From the NCBI GenBank assembly GCA_033439765.1, contig JAULSN010000001.1, positions 1,922,001-1,986,000 on the forward strand: a stretch of DNA of 64,000 nt, in the 5' to 3' direction. The notes below the pieces were generated by a model, which made no database searches, was not told the origin of the DNA, and was given only the letters and a program-made list of their open reading frames with translations. Below, piece after piece: positions 10,761-22,108 of the stretch. Source of the DNA: Lasiosphaeria ovina (Eukaryota; Ascomycota; Sordariomycetes; Sordariales; Lasiosphaeriaceae). The position numbers and the translations under genes were made by a program. Position 1 is the first letter of the stretch; each line of letters begins with the position of its first letter.

Positions 10761-11127
10761 AAACAACACACAAACAACATTGGGGGGCAACTCGGTTTGC
10801 TGGTGGCCCGGCCGACCATGGTTTCATGGTCGGTCCGGTCCCCTGCGGCCATGGAGATGGCGTTGGGAGGTGGTGAAGGTCGTTGGGAGGGGGAATGCTG
10901 TTGGGGTATTGAAGTGTTTGTGGAAGGGGTTTTTCTTTTTCTTTCTTACTCTTTTTTGGTACTCTTTTTTTGTCTTTTCTTTTTTACCCAGAATTTTTAT
11001 TTATCATCATTATTTTGTTATTCTTTCTTTTATTTGTTTATTATTATTATTATTTTTTGTGGGGGGGGAGGGGGGGGCAAATACTATCCAAGCAACTGGG
11101 AACGCCGCCAGCGCGCACGTCAATGCT

Positions 11128-11232
11128 GGCCAGCACTTCAACAAACCAGGGCAGCTCACTGTTTGATCTATACAAGCCTGTATCCCCACGACTTGCGCCG
11201 TTGGGAAGCCCTGGTTTGTTGAAGTGCTGGCC
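11128..11232. repeat. Perfect 24-bp inverted repeat (hairpin)
   Basis: The 24 bases at 11128-11151 (GGCCAGCACTTCAACAAACC and four more) are the exact reverse complement of 11209-11232, with a 57-nt loop between. Just upstream lie a T-rich tract (about 10920-11060) and a G-rich run (11062-11077). No open frame covers it. It could be the precursor of a small RNA, the ends of a miniature transposon, or chance rearrangement. Confidence 0.85.
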
Positions 11233-12227
11233 CAGTTATGCCAATGTCTCTGGACGCATCTGGCCTCTTTGTTACAGGTAGAAGGGGAGGAGTTTTCAGT
11301 TTAAAGTAGATGATATTTAATAACGTAGAATGCAAGTATATAGTTTCACTTCAAAGCCTCTGCTGCCGTGCTGGGAAACAACCTTGTTAAGTAGTTGCTG
11401 ACGAGTTGGTCGCGGCTTGTGACTGTTTGTCTCCTGCTCGATAACCGGTAAAACAGATAGGGTGATGTAGTATAATGGTGTTGTCGTCGTCTTCGCTGAC
11501 GACGTCACCACTTTTAAGCAGGCTAGCAAAATCTCGGTCACAAATAACCTAGGCAACCTACGCGCCCACCTTGGGTTGTTTAGCGGCATGTCAGCGGCCC
11601 TCAACGAAGAATGGTCAGTGGGCCGACAAAACAACTAAACAACGAGGCAGCTTTCCACTTGTTCAGAGTGTATTAATTCGTCAACAAACACTGGAAATCC
11701 TGATTTAACCAATGAAGCAGGGGTCCAACAAGTCAATGCGCTTATTTCATCGCCAGCGAAGTCAGAATCTAAATTGTGATGCAGACTACAGAGGAAAAAG
11801 GGGCCGCCAAAAGCCCACAAGACCGAACTCAGCAAAATGGCGGCCCAGTCAACTGGGCCCACAAATAAGCAGTTGTGCCCGAACGTGCCGCACAAGTTGG
11901 TTTTGGCAAACGGAAAAGGCGTCAACGGAGAAATAAACGGCAAAAAGAAGAAAAGGAGCTGTTTTATTTGACTAGGTAAATAAACAAAGCGCACAAAAAT
12001 TCGGAGCGTCGCAAGCGAGAGTGCGAAAAACAAAGAACAAAAAAGGGGGTTGGGGTAGCTGAGGAGGGGGTGCATGGTGCAGTGGCATTTCGGGCGGGAA
12101 GCGCCGGGGGAGCAGTGCTGAAGCTGGTGCCCAAGCTAGGCGATCGATGCAACCTCTAACAACGCCGATGGAAAACCAAAATAAAAATGAAAATTAGATA
12201 ATTACAAAAGACAAAAAAAAGGAAACC
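11233..12227. other. Intergenic with unrecognised minus-strand frames
   Basis: Two abutting minus-strand frames (12075-11635 and 11634-11317) are separated by a stop. They read partly like protein (for example NNPRWARRLPRLFVTEILLA) but match nothing I recognise. They could be a decayed transposon. AT content rises toward the tRNA. Confidence 0.3.
12213..12220 (-). terminator. RNA polymerase III terminator of tRNA-Lys
   Basis: A run of eight T on the minus strand starts seven bases after the tRNA 3' end, which is the usual Pol III stop signal. Confidence 0.85.
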
Positions 12228-12300
12228 GCCAACGGCGAGACTCGAACTCGCAACATTCAGATTAAAAGTCTGACGCGCTAACCAATTGCGCCACGCCGGC
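12228..12300 (-). tRNA. tRNA-Lys (anticodon UUU)
   Basis: The minus strand folds as a complete 73-nt cloverleaf. The acceptor stem is GCCGGCG with CGTTGGC, including two G-U pairs. The D arm is GCGCAATTGGTTAGCGC. The anticodon stem is TCAGA/TCTGA with loop CTTTTAA, so the anticodon is TTT. The T arm is GCGAG-TTCGAGT-CTCGC, which also holds the B box. There is no intron. Confidence 0.95.
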
Positions 12301-13935
12301 CTTTTGTTTGTGTCGACAATCCATCTGTGCTTGTTGAAAGTAGGGGCGTGAACTGCGGACCATAAGGGGGCAGGGAGGCAGAGGCAGAGGCAGAGGCAGA
12401 CAGGAGACAGCAGAAACCCGCCGGTGGCTTCAGATGGAAGAAGAGGGCGCGCGCGGCGGGGCGGGGGCACGGTGGGTGGGTGACCTAGTCGTTGGGTCTG
12501 TCTCTTGTGCTGGAACTTGGCGGAGCTCAAACGAACCCTCACTCAGTTCATCTTCCTGCGCCGTACGGGAAAATACCGGACATCTATCCATGCTGCGTTT
12601 GTTTGTTGTTGGCCCATAGACGACGCCGTATAGGGTGGAGCAAGCCTAGGAAGGAACCTAGAATAATCGAGGGGAAAGGGAAAAAAAGGGGGTCGCGGGG
12701 GACCCTGAAAATCACAATCACGGCAATCATTGAAAAAGACTAAATCCCCTAGCCCAGAAAGGCAGACACGCCGCTGACGGGGAAGCAGCTAGGGCTAGCT
12801 AACGGTAAGCTTTAGAACAGGAACGGTGGAGAGAGCCGGAGAGAGACGACTTGACGTTATTAAGTTATTAGCGACTTCTAAAAGTCAAGCGGGAGCTGTG
12901 CTAGCCTGTCACGTTACATCATTTCCTATCGCATTTAACCCGAAAAAAAAAACCTCGGACCGGTGAAACGTGGTGCAGAGAACGCTGATCAAAGACAGAG
13001 GCCGGCCCGGAACGGGCGGTGAATTCCCCCGTTATCCTGACGAGTACTTCGTATTTAAGGTTTCTCATCACTCGGCCGCAGCTGTGACGTCAATGTGAGC
13101 AAAAACATTGGACTGCACGCACGCACCGCAAAAAAGACCCCTATCGTTACCCGAGGGCCTGGACTGGCGGCGGCGGCGTGGCGAAGCTTCCTTTGCCCAA
13201 GGCGGAATACCGATGATATCACTGCATTCCTCATGGCAGTGCACTGATGCGGCAATGCAAATTCCATTTTTGTTTGTCTTTTCGGAGAAACCTACCTGGT
13301 TACAGGGTTATCAATGATCATCGCAGGACACTGTAGCCAAATAAAAACAAAATGACGAAGACAAAACACAAACCCCCAGCCAACGCCATAGTGGTATGCT
13401 CCCAAATCCCCAACTACTCGCCAAGTTTGCTTGACAGAAAGTTCGTTGCCCTGGCCCTGAGTTTTTGTGTTCCGTGGTATTTTGCCCCCAAAAGCCGGTG
13501 ACCCCATGGCGCAATAGTGGTATAAACGCATATTATCCATGCACAAACCGACAAACAATAAAAATCACACCTTTATAATGACAATGCATCCTGTCAAAAA
13601 GTCCCATTGTCTGCCCTTGGCCGATAGTGAGTCCTGTAACGATGATGGTCCGCTCTGATTGTCGCGTTTCGTCCGGGTGAGGATCCTGGCGAGGGTCATC
13701 ATACTAGTGTTGTGATCAAGGACAAGTAAGACAGCCAGCCCACACGTCTTCTTGGCAAGCAATAAAAAACAAGCCCAGCGGTTGCCGAACAGCCGCGCTG
13801 TCGCTATGACTAGCTGAGACAGTTGCGGGGTTTCTCGAGATTGCGACGAATATGTCGGTTACCCAACCGAGCATAACCCGAGTCGAGCCCCCTCGTTCCT
13901 CGACGCTCCCCTGGAACGCCATAGGCAAAGAGAAT
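12301..13935. other. Intergenic, nothing recognised
   Basis: No coding frame with protein character. A short GGCAGA tandem run sits at about 12375-12400. The region between 12640 and 13000 has purine-rich runs. No further RNA genes were seen. Confidence 0.45.
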
Positions 13936-14479
13936 TTATTTCTTGGACCTGCTACCGGAGGCAGTAATTTTGCTGGTCGTCATCAGGTCGCCAATGTACT
14001 TTTGTAAGAACCTGTTGTTGTTGTCGAGCTTGTCGTGTTCCTCCTTGACCGCCTCGATCCGGTTGAAGAGGGTGATGAGGGAGTCTTGAAGAGCCTTTGC
14101 GTGCCTAATAAACCTGTTAGCACTAGGCACTCTTGCAGAAGAAACCTTCTAAAATATCCAAGCGACCTCAAAGAGAGCCGTGACATGACCCAACCAGTTT
14201 GGCTCACCTTTGCAGCTCTTCTCTTGCCTCCTTGCCCAGGGCCTCTATGTCTTCGGTTGTTCTCCTCGGGCTCATGGCTCTGACGTCGTCCGGGCCAAGC
14301 TTCATCTCGTTTGGCCCTACCTCTAAGGAATCTCGGGGTACAATCATAGTCCCACTGCTTTTTCGGCTCGGCAGACGGGGTCTGATGGGAGTTGGCGCAA
14401 TACTGGTTTGGTCGATTGACGATCCTGACGACGCGTCAGACCAGTCCATGGTGGATGTTGGTGGCGGGGTCTCGTCCAT
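13936..14479 (-). CDS. SCOCO-family short coiled-coil protein
   Basis: Two exons (14479-14208 and 14104-13936) give 146 residues. The intron has a GTGAGC donor, a textbook GCTAAC branch site and a TTAG acceptor. A closer AG is skipped because it lies on the branch site. The N-terminal 80 residues are Ser/Pro/Asp-rich and probably unstructured (MDETPPPTSTMDWSDASSGS). The C-terminal 60 residues form one coiled coil with a conserved tail: HAKALQDSLITLFNRIEAVK, then NNNRFLQKYIGDLMTTSKI. This is the SCOCO domain (Pfam DUF2205/SCOC). In animals SCOC binds Arl1/Arl3-type GTPases at the Golgi and takes part in autophagy control. A similar Golgi or endosome role is likely here but not shown by sequence. 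The gene is intact and ends with a basic tail. Confidence 0.85.
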
Positions 14480-17400
14480 TATTTATTATGTATCGGGTTG
14501 TCGCAGATAATGGCAACTCGGCGCGGAAAGGGCGGCACTGGTAATAGTGTGAAGCAGACACTGTCGTGTGATGCGGAGAAAAGACAATCCACCTCCTCCG
14601 TCTCCTTCAGCTCAGCACAGCTATTGTCGCAACCATTCGTCGTCTTCGAGACGTGCCGCTGGGCTGGGGGCCGCGGGATCGTGAATCGTGGAAGAGGGTT
14701 GGGCTTGAAGGGGTATTTGAAGAATGGATCGGAAGGCGAAAGGGTGGACGGGTATGGCAGTCGTCTTCGAGATTGGCAAGCGCTCTGTGGGTCGCAGTGT
14801 AGGCTAGGCCGCAGTGAGCCTAAGACTGAGGAGACTTTCGTGGACAGACTACGAGGTCGGAAACAAGTTGGACGGACAGGTTAGGTAGCGGCGGGTAAGA
14901 CAATTGGAGAGGCAATTGCCTAGAGACCAAGAGCTGCGGGCAGAGCCGGCGGGCAAGCACAGCAAGCGAATCGAGGACTGCTGCGGAGCGGTGGTTGCCG
15001 CTGCGGGTTTTGCGGTGTCCTGCTGGGGGAAGGAGGCACGGATCGAAGGCGGGGGGCCTGGTCAGGAGGTGATTCCGTGTCCAGTTTTCCTGCCGCGATC
15101 AGCAAGCTGTGCCTTGCTGCCTCTGGCGTTGAGTGGTGGCGAGGGGTTGTTGTCGGTGTGTGGTCACAGGAATGCAGGGCCCAGGACCTGTTTTAGGACA
15201 CTCTGGGAAGGTAGGTTGTCGATCGTGGGAGGAGAAGCGGGAGGCGCACGGTATGGATAACCTTAAGAAGTCAATCAGCCGGCTGGTCCTGCGCCCACCT
15301 CGCTCTTCTTTTGAGGCTTTTTCGGCGGCTCGGTATGGAAATTAAAACGGCGACGCAGCGTGGCGCCAGACGCAGACTCGGAGAGGTTCGTGGGATGTGA
15401 GAGGCTGTAAAGGGCTGAGATGCCGCATTCCGTCGCGTGGCACTTGGTGCTTGTCTTGGATTTTGGCCTGCAGTGGAAGTGGAAGCGGGCAGCACAGCCT
15501 GGGGCGCTGGGTGCCAGGCGCTTTGCGGCCCCGGTATGTACAGACGGAATAGGTACACTACCTATCAACCGCAACGACTCGCAGAATTCGTAAGGGACTA
15601 GTGAAAAGTCCCCCATTTAAATTCACTACTAGCCAATAGCCACGGTAGAATAATCGTAGCTTTCGAATAATGCGACTGCAAAGTTTGGGGTACCCTGCTA
15701 GTCGGTTATGAGTTCTCTGGGTAAACATAGCAGGCGCCAGCCTTCCGGCAGACAGAACCTTCCTCTCCCTCAGGGGGGGTGGGGCTATTTCCCTTTTCAA
15801 GGGCTAGTCCGGATGCAGCTGATGTCGATCTGCCCCTATGACGCCAGAGTGGGATCCACTGATTGGCTTGTGGAAGCCCGGCTGTATGGCCAAGGGTCAG
15901 CAAGGGTTGACGCAGAGTCTCGTGTCACCAAATGATGAAATGTCATTTATTCGCTGACCACGAAACAATCCTGGGGGTCTCATGAAATCCCATTCTCTGC
16001 CCCCCAGATAATGGGATTTTCTTTCCCGAGTTCCCAGCTGTGGCTTCCCCGCAAGCAGCGTCTTAGACACCCTAACCCCACGTGTTATTGGTCCAGCTCA
16101 AATACCTTCGGTAGAATGCCGAGTACCTAGCATACAAGAGGTCATAGACATTGCGCGCAACTGTAACGGTGCTGTCATGGAATTCTATTCCCCCGAGGCA
16201 AGCACGCAAGTGAGGCTGTAGTCTGTACCGTGTAATTCCCATACAGCATTGACCCTGCCTGCCCATGTACTACAGTCACCACAGTCAGTCGATTTGCAGG
16301 TGCTAGGAAGGAAGGAATGCCACAACCATGGTTGCAACCCTGGCCTGCCCAGTTTGGAAATCGGCCATGCCATCTGCCGCGCTTCCCACCTTGGCACCAC
16401 CCCCACCCCGGTCAGGTTGGCACTGTTTCGAGACATCGGGTTCATACTGTGCCTCAGTTCGAGGGAACCAACAGTTGCTAATTTGCCCGCCTTCATCTTC
16501 AAGCTAAAGACGCTGTGAGTAAATAAAGTAATTCTACCCGTGGGACGGGTATCTGCAAGTGGCTTGCGGTGCAGTGTACTGCGGTATGCATCCACAGTCA
16601 CATCTCGGCACTGGGTGGGCAGTTGGATCTGACACATCCCACCCTTGATGGATCCATTACGCTGGAGTTGGTAGAAGGCACTCCGGAGCGTTGGTCATTA
16701 TGTCACGATCGGCATATGGGGGTTTCGGTCGTCGCTGCGCTGTGACCGAGAGCTCTAGCTGTGCATATTCATGGCATGTCGACAACTTCGTCAGCGACAA
16801 AGCTGCGGAATCTGGGTCTTCCTTCCCGTCTTGCCCGTCTTACTTTGCTCAAAGAGACGAGGCCATGCCCAGCTTCGCCTCGGACTCCGACGTTAGCTAC
16901 ACAACCTGAGATAGTTTAAGCGTAATCACGAATGCGATTACCTTATTCTCCAACACAAATGAACCTGGAATCACCCACTATACCTCAAGCGTTGGGCAAT
17001 TTCTCCTCGACAAGTCGGGGCGATCTATGAGTGACAATGGCTCTCTGAAAGAGCCTTTTCTGTCTCGTAAGCAATCGAGAGGGAATATCCACCCGACTAA
17101 CTAGGCTCAGATGCTCGGGCTAATCCTCTCATCAGGCCAAGAGACGGCCTGCAATTCCGAAAACGGCCCCAGACAGCCGACCGGCGTACCACAGTAAGAA
17201 CCTGCAGCAAGATGGCACTGTGTGTCGATCACCTCATGGCCGACGCCCCCGAGCCAATGCCGTGGTGGGACGCTTGAAGAACAGGGTACCTACCTAACGG
17301 GTACTGTAGATCGGCCTGAATTTTTTACCATAGGCAACCTGCCGCTACGGGTTACACCGTGTCACCTGGCAACGCCCCCTTTTCTGATCCCCCGACGCCC

Positions 17401-19670
17401 CAATTCGTCGGACCGCCGTGGAGTCTGCTGGACAACGTCAGTCTAGCGGTGGGGAACGCTGGAGGCGCATTCCCAGCCATAGGTTCAACTTTAACAAGAG
17501 TCTTGGAATAATCCAATAGGTATTGGACCCGCGTTAACATTTGGGCATCAACACTTTGTCAAATTGCAAGACCGGCCGTGATACTGCAAGACGCTTACAG
17601 ACCTTAGGTGAACAATCTAGTTGTGTACTAGTTCAGTTTACCATATTGCAGGAAATAATGCCGTCATCCCTTTTGTCAAAGGGCTGACATCCTTTTTTAC
17701 CCTCTCAATCACTGGTTTTTTTTTCCCTTACCGTGATAGACGCATTACACCCACCGCGACATATTCTCGGAGGCTGGAATAGGCAACATCGTATACCAAC
17801 ACCAAGTCAGCGCCTCGGCACTCAATTGCCGTGCAAAACTGTCCCCGGCTCCGATCGGCAGGCAAAGACCCACCCGTCATCCACGTGTACACTTCAGTGA
17901 CTTCGCTGCTACATATCATAGAGGAACTTTCTATTGAAAAGGTTAGCTATGCTAAGCCAGCATGCACACTAGTTACCTTCGGTATTCACGGGCTTGTATC
18001 CTTGGTCCGGAGTTTACTCTATAGCCCGGCTCTTACCAGGGCAACCATTGCAAAGTGCTTTCTTCCCAACCGAGCTGCGTATATTTCGTTGCTACTTTGT
18101 AGTTGGTGTATCATTACATCCAAACCTATAGAAATATGCAATATGCATACCCCTCAATTACTGTTTATTTGTATGGGCTATTGACTCAGGCAGGCAATAT
18201 TCCGAGATCACATATCAAAAGGCAGAATTTTCTTTTGTTCTAACACATCCCGACTCTCGGTACCTAGAGTTTATTTCACGCTCAAGCACTGTTGGAATGA
18301 CAAGGTCATTCATAATAGTCACTATAGTAACCGTTGCGAAAGGGGTGGTTAGGAGATTGGTGGTATGTTCATTTATCTCTGTTCTATTCACTCTAGGGTT
18401 ACAGGGTGCTTGGTGGTTTTGGGGGAGTGGGCTGTCCACAGGGTGGATGGTCCGTGCACACTAAGGTCACGTGCTAGGGCAGGTGACCCGTGTGTCCGGG
18501 CCAGGCCCACTATTCTTCCTGACTGACCAATCAGGGCTATGCGGCCCGCCGAGCCGCCTCAGCCTCCGTAACTCTGATTGATCGGTTATTCCTACAAGCA
18601 CCATTGTATCTATTTCATGCCGCTATGATATGATATGATAGATGTAGACTTAGGCCGTTAATTAGACTGATGCAGTGAAAAGAAATACGCACCTCATGCA
18701 TCTGGTTGCACAAAGATATCTCGGCTGCACGTCGGCATTTGGAAACACAAACTCATCGCCTAATCATTAGTGCTCTACCCGTATTACGACACCAGGAGAA
18801 CAAAGCACATTCAGTTCGAAGTAACAAACGAAGTTCAAAAGGCCGTTTGATTAAGCCAATGCTGCTCACCTGAGGCAAGGTCATAATCATGGATCACATC
18901 AAAACCACCGCAAGTGAAACAAATTGGCGAAGTAAGGGATCGGGAGCCGCGCGTAAAGAGGTCCCTTGTTTACTCGGATCTCATTCAATTAGCAAATACT
19001 CGATGACGGCTTGAAGGGCCATCTAGCACCTACCTGTTACAAATACTACTGGACACAAACACAACTTCGCATCATGGCAGTGTCAGAATGGCAGAAGCAC
19101 ATGGCCTACAATCCCACATTCTCTTTTAGGGATCTCATGAGCAACGACTGTCGATGAACTGCCGAACAAGGGATCAAAGGTCGCGGTGTAGAGAGCGCGG
19201 TGAGGGACGCTCCCGCGTTTCATTTTGTGGCACAGGGACGGGCTGACAGGATTTATCACCACGGCCTGGAAATGCTGCCTGCCTTGCCACGGTAGCATCA
19301 GCGTGCATTTGATGCTAGGTGTTTTCTTCTCAAAGGGCCTCAGGATGGTCACAAGGCGACGTCTGGTCGGACCTGCTTCACCTATAACGACGCAAATATC
19401 TGGGCCCGGGCTAATTGCCGGCAGCGGACAGCTAAATATAAGTTCCCGGCCTGCATCTGGGTTGGTAATCCTGCACGGATCTGCGTCGTCATGCGCCAAT
19501 CCCGTTGGCCGCGCTCGCTCAATCTCGCGCGGAGCATCGCATTGACGCCACGTCCCGCTTCCCGTCCGCTTCCTATATTGCTACCATACGGCTGGGAAAG
19601 GGACCAGAGGGTCGGCTGAGCCCCAAAATGGCAAACCGTGCTTCGTCTGTGCTCGACGCCCTTCGTTCTC
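14480..19670. other. 5.2-kb gene-poor region
   Basis: The first few hundred bases are the SCOCO promoter. I found no other coding frame longer than chance and no tRNA. The composition varies, with AT-rich parts at 17550-18450 and a stretch at 18440-18660 (CACGTG, then TATGATATGATATGATAG) that has the feel of a solo LTR, but I could not find its ends or a target-site duplication. Confidence 0.4.
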
Positions 19671-19678
19671 AAAGACGA

Positions 19679-19684
19679 TATAAA
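19679..19684 (+). promoter_or_regulatory. TATA box of the DUF4360 gene
   Basis: TATAAA lies 74 bp upstream of the start codon, a normal spacing for a secreted fungal protein gene with a short leader. Confidence 0.55.
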
Positions 19685-19757
19685 CCAGGGCAACCGTCTC
19701 TGGACCTGTGGGCGCCGCTGCTGAAGCGACAAGAATGACTCTCTTCAAGTCCAAAAC

Positions 19758-20459
19758 ATGAAGATCACCAGCTTAGTTTACGGCCTTGCGTCGGCTCATG
19801 CTGCCCTGTCGTCTCCTCTGCACGCGGCCCTCGCCAAGTTTGCAGACATCGTGCCGTTCTCCCAAGACGAGATCACCATCAACTCGGTCCGCACCTCTGG
19901 ATCGGGGTGCCCGCAGCGCGCAGTAACCATCGACATCAGCGAGGACCGGACGGTCGTAACGCTCGGGTTCGACGAGTTCCAGACGTTTTTCGGGCGGCGG
20001 TACGGCAACTCTAACACGAGCCGCGACAAGAACTGCGACATCCGGCTGAACCTGCACTACCCGAGCGGTTACACATTCGCCGTCCTGGACGCCACGTACC
20101 ACGGCTTCGCGCAGCTCGACAGCGGCGTCGTGGGCAACGTCAGCTCGTCGTACTCGTTCCCCGACGACCGCAGGGCCGGCCGTGCCGGCCGGAGCAGTGC
20201 CACGCAGACGACTATTGAGGGTGGTGGCACCTACGCTGACGGTGCCGTCTATACCAAGCACGACGTCGTGCCCGTCGCGGCAAGAGTTGCTGGGCCCTGC
20301 GACGGCAAGAACACGACGCTGCTGATCCGCACGCGCATCAACCTCAACTCTAACAACAGCAGCGCGTCGGGCACGCTCACGGGCGACGATGCTTCTATTG
20401 CCTTTACGCAGCAGGTGCATTTCGGGTGGGCGGCCTGCGATCCGTCAGCAACTAATTAG
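19758..20459 (+). CDS. Secreted DUF4360-family protein
   Basis: A single exon encodes 233 residues. The first 17-18 (MKITSLVYGLASAHAALS) form a signal peptide. The rest fits the DUF4360 domain. GSGCPQRAVTIDISEDRT is the usual start with the S-G-C-P motif, followed by TLGFDEFQTFFG. Then come CDIRLNLHYPSGYTFAVLDA, YHGFAQLDSGV, SSSYSFPDD, GPCDGKNTTLLIRTRINLNS, and a close of HFGWAACDP. Four cysteines are spaced as in the family and should form two disulfides. There are several N-glycosylation sites (NSN, NVS, NTT, NNSS). The function of DUF4360 is unknown; members are common secreted proteins in fungi, many of them induced on host or plant tissue. A clear TATA box precedes the gene. Nothing is odd about it. 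Confidence 0.88.
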   Translation: MKITSLVYGLASAHAALSSPLHAALAKFADIVPFSQDEITINSVRTSGSGCPQRAVTIDISEDRTVVTLGFDEFQTFFGRRYGNSNTSRDKNCDIRLNLHYPSGYTFAVLDATYHGFAQLDSGVVGNVSSSYSFPDDRRAGRAGRSSATQTTIEGGGTYADGAVYTKHDVVPVAARVAGPCDGKNTTLLIRTRINLNSNNSSASGTLTGDDASIAFTQQVHFGWAACDPSATN

Positions 20460-22108
20460 CTAGAGGCGCGAGCCTACTTATCTACGCCGATAGGCGATAT
20501 GAGATGAAAATTGTCAGGTACCACTGATCTTTCCTTGGCCTGGCCTTGCTGCACTGGTGAAATGAGTGACAGTTTATGTAGCATTCTCCACCTGCGGGAT
20601 GGCGAAAGTTGGAGTGCCTGGGGTAGGAGAAGGCATGAGGCGGTGATCAAGAGACCAAGGAACTGGGTTCGACAGAGAACTGTAGGCGCTGCCCCAGGCT
20701 TCGAACTTCCGCATGGACAAGCTTGACGGGAAATTGCTGATCCAAGACGCCGTAACGAAGCTGGGCGAAGCGAAGCAGACGTGTGTCAGGAAGAAGCCCA
20801 GGAGCCAAGGATAGGCAGGTAGGCAGCTAAAGGGAGGGGATAGGTGATATCTAACAATGGAATGACTGAGCCATTCCCCCCCCCTGTGATTCTTATCTTA
20901 AATTAGGGGGCGCGGTGAAGACTCTCTGGGCCTGCAGTGCTTCGCAGCTTCCTAGAATTGTAACTACATCCCACGTGGCGTTTTCTCTGCATGTTCGTGC
21001 TGAGTTGGTCCTTAAACTAGGTAGGCTTTCCCCACTTCCTGTGAATTTCTATCCAATCCTTTGTTTCTTTCCCAAATTCGCTCTCTTCAAATCCCAGCAA
21101 CGCCTTTTTGGCTTCGTTTTATTGGAGATCTTTATTCTTATCCTCTTTCGTTTTCCCGCCGTTGGCGACTTCAGTGAACAGAACTTGGCTAACCATCGAT
21201 CATTGACTACAGGGCAGGCGTCTTTCCTGGCGAATAATTAGGTAGGTACCTTTCGCATCGTTCTCAGGCCCTCGACTTCCGTTCTCGCCCTCATCTCCCG
21301 CAGTCTCCCACAACCTGCCATTCCCCTGTGAGAATAATCGGCGGCTCCCGCACGAGGCTCACACCGGATTAGCCCATACATAGTCAAAGTTGAGGCCGAT
21401 GCCCCAGTGGCTCTAGGCGGATAGATTGAAGAATTACAGCCATCAACTTTGGCTTAGCAATGTATCCTCCGTCTCTTGGTCGGACTTGGGTTCTCTTGCT
21501 GACACGTTTCAAAGCCGCGCATTAGCAGGGCCTTCCCGGCGCTTAGTTTGTCTTTGTACGTTAGCGGAAGTCGTCGGCAGGAAGATTCAAGGCTGAGGGG
21601 ACCGCAAGAAGACCGTATCTCGAAAAGGGTAGCAATACGGAGAACCGAGGGCTGACAGACTGAGGCGAATTATGCAACCGATCTCAATGCGCTTCAGCCA
21701 CATCTGATGTTCCCGTGCGCTGGCTATGGAGACTCTGCTCGTGGGTTATGTGGCGTGATGGAACTTGAAGGATCCAATATTGTGGATACCACAGACAGGA
21801 AACTTTGCTGTTGGCAGTTGGCTGACCGCTGACAAGTGAGAATCAGCAGATATTTGGCATTGCTTGCCCCTTTTGGCGGGTGCATGGAGGCCCTTGTCGG
21901 CGTTATCATCGTTTCTGCACTAGCTCAATGCTCCGATGTGAAATTCCCAACGAATTTTCCATAATCACAGATCTTAACTTCCCCCACCCCTTCAGCTTCG
22001 ACTTTCGCTGGTGCTCAGACGAGAATTTCCCGCAACCGCGATCCGAGCTAATAACCTTGGGAACGGAGCCGGATTGAAATTGCACGACTAGCCAAGCTAG
22101 AGAGCAAT
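20460..22108. other. Intergenic, nothing recognised
   Basis: No coding frame with protein character. The motif AGGTAGGTACC occurs at about 21240. A pyrimidine-rich stretch near 21030-21150 could belong to a promoter. Confidence 0.45.

Noticed and set aside
10406..11222. Plus-strand frames of 64-238 codons through the repeat and T-rich tract
   Set aside because: Low-complexity translations of CA and T runs with no consistent frame between repeat copies.
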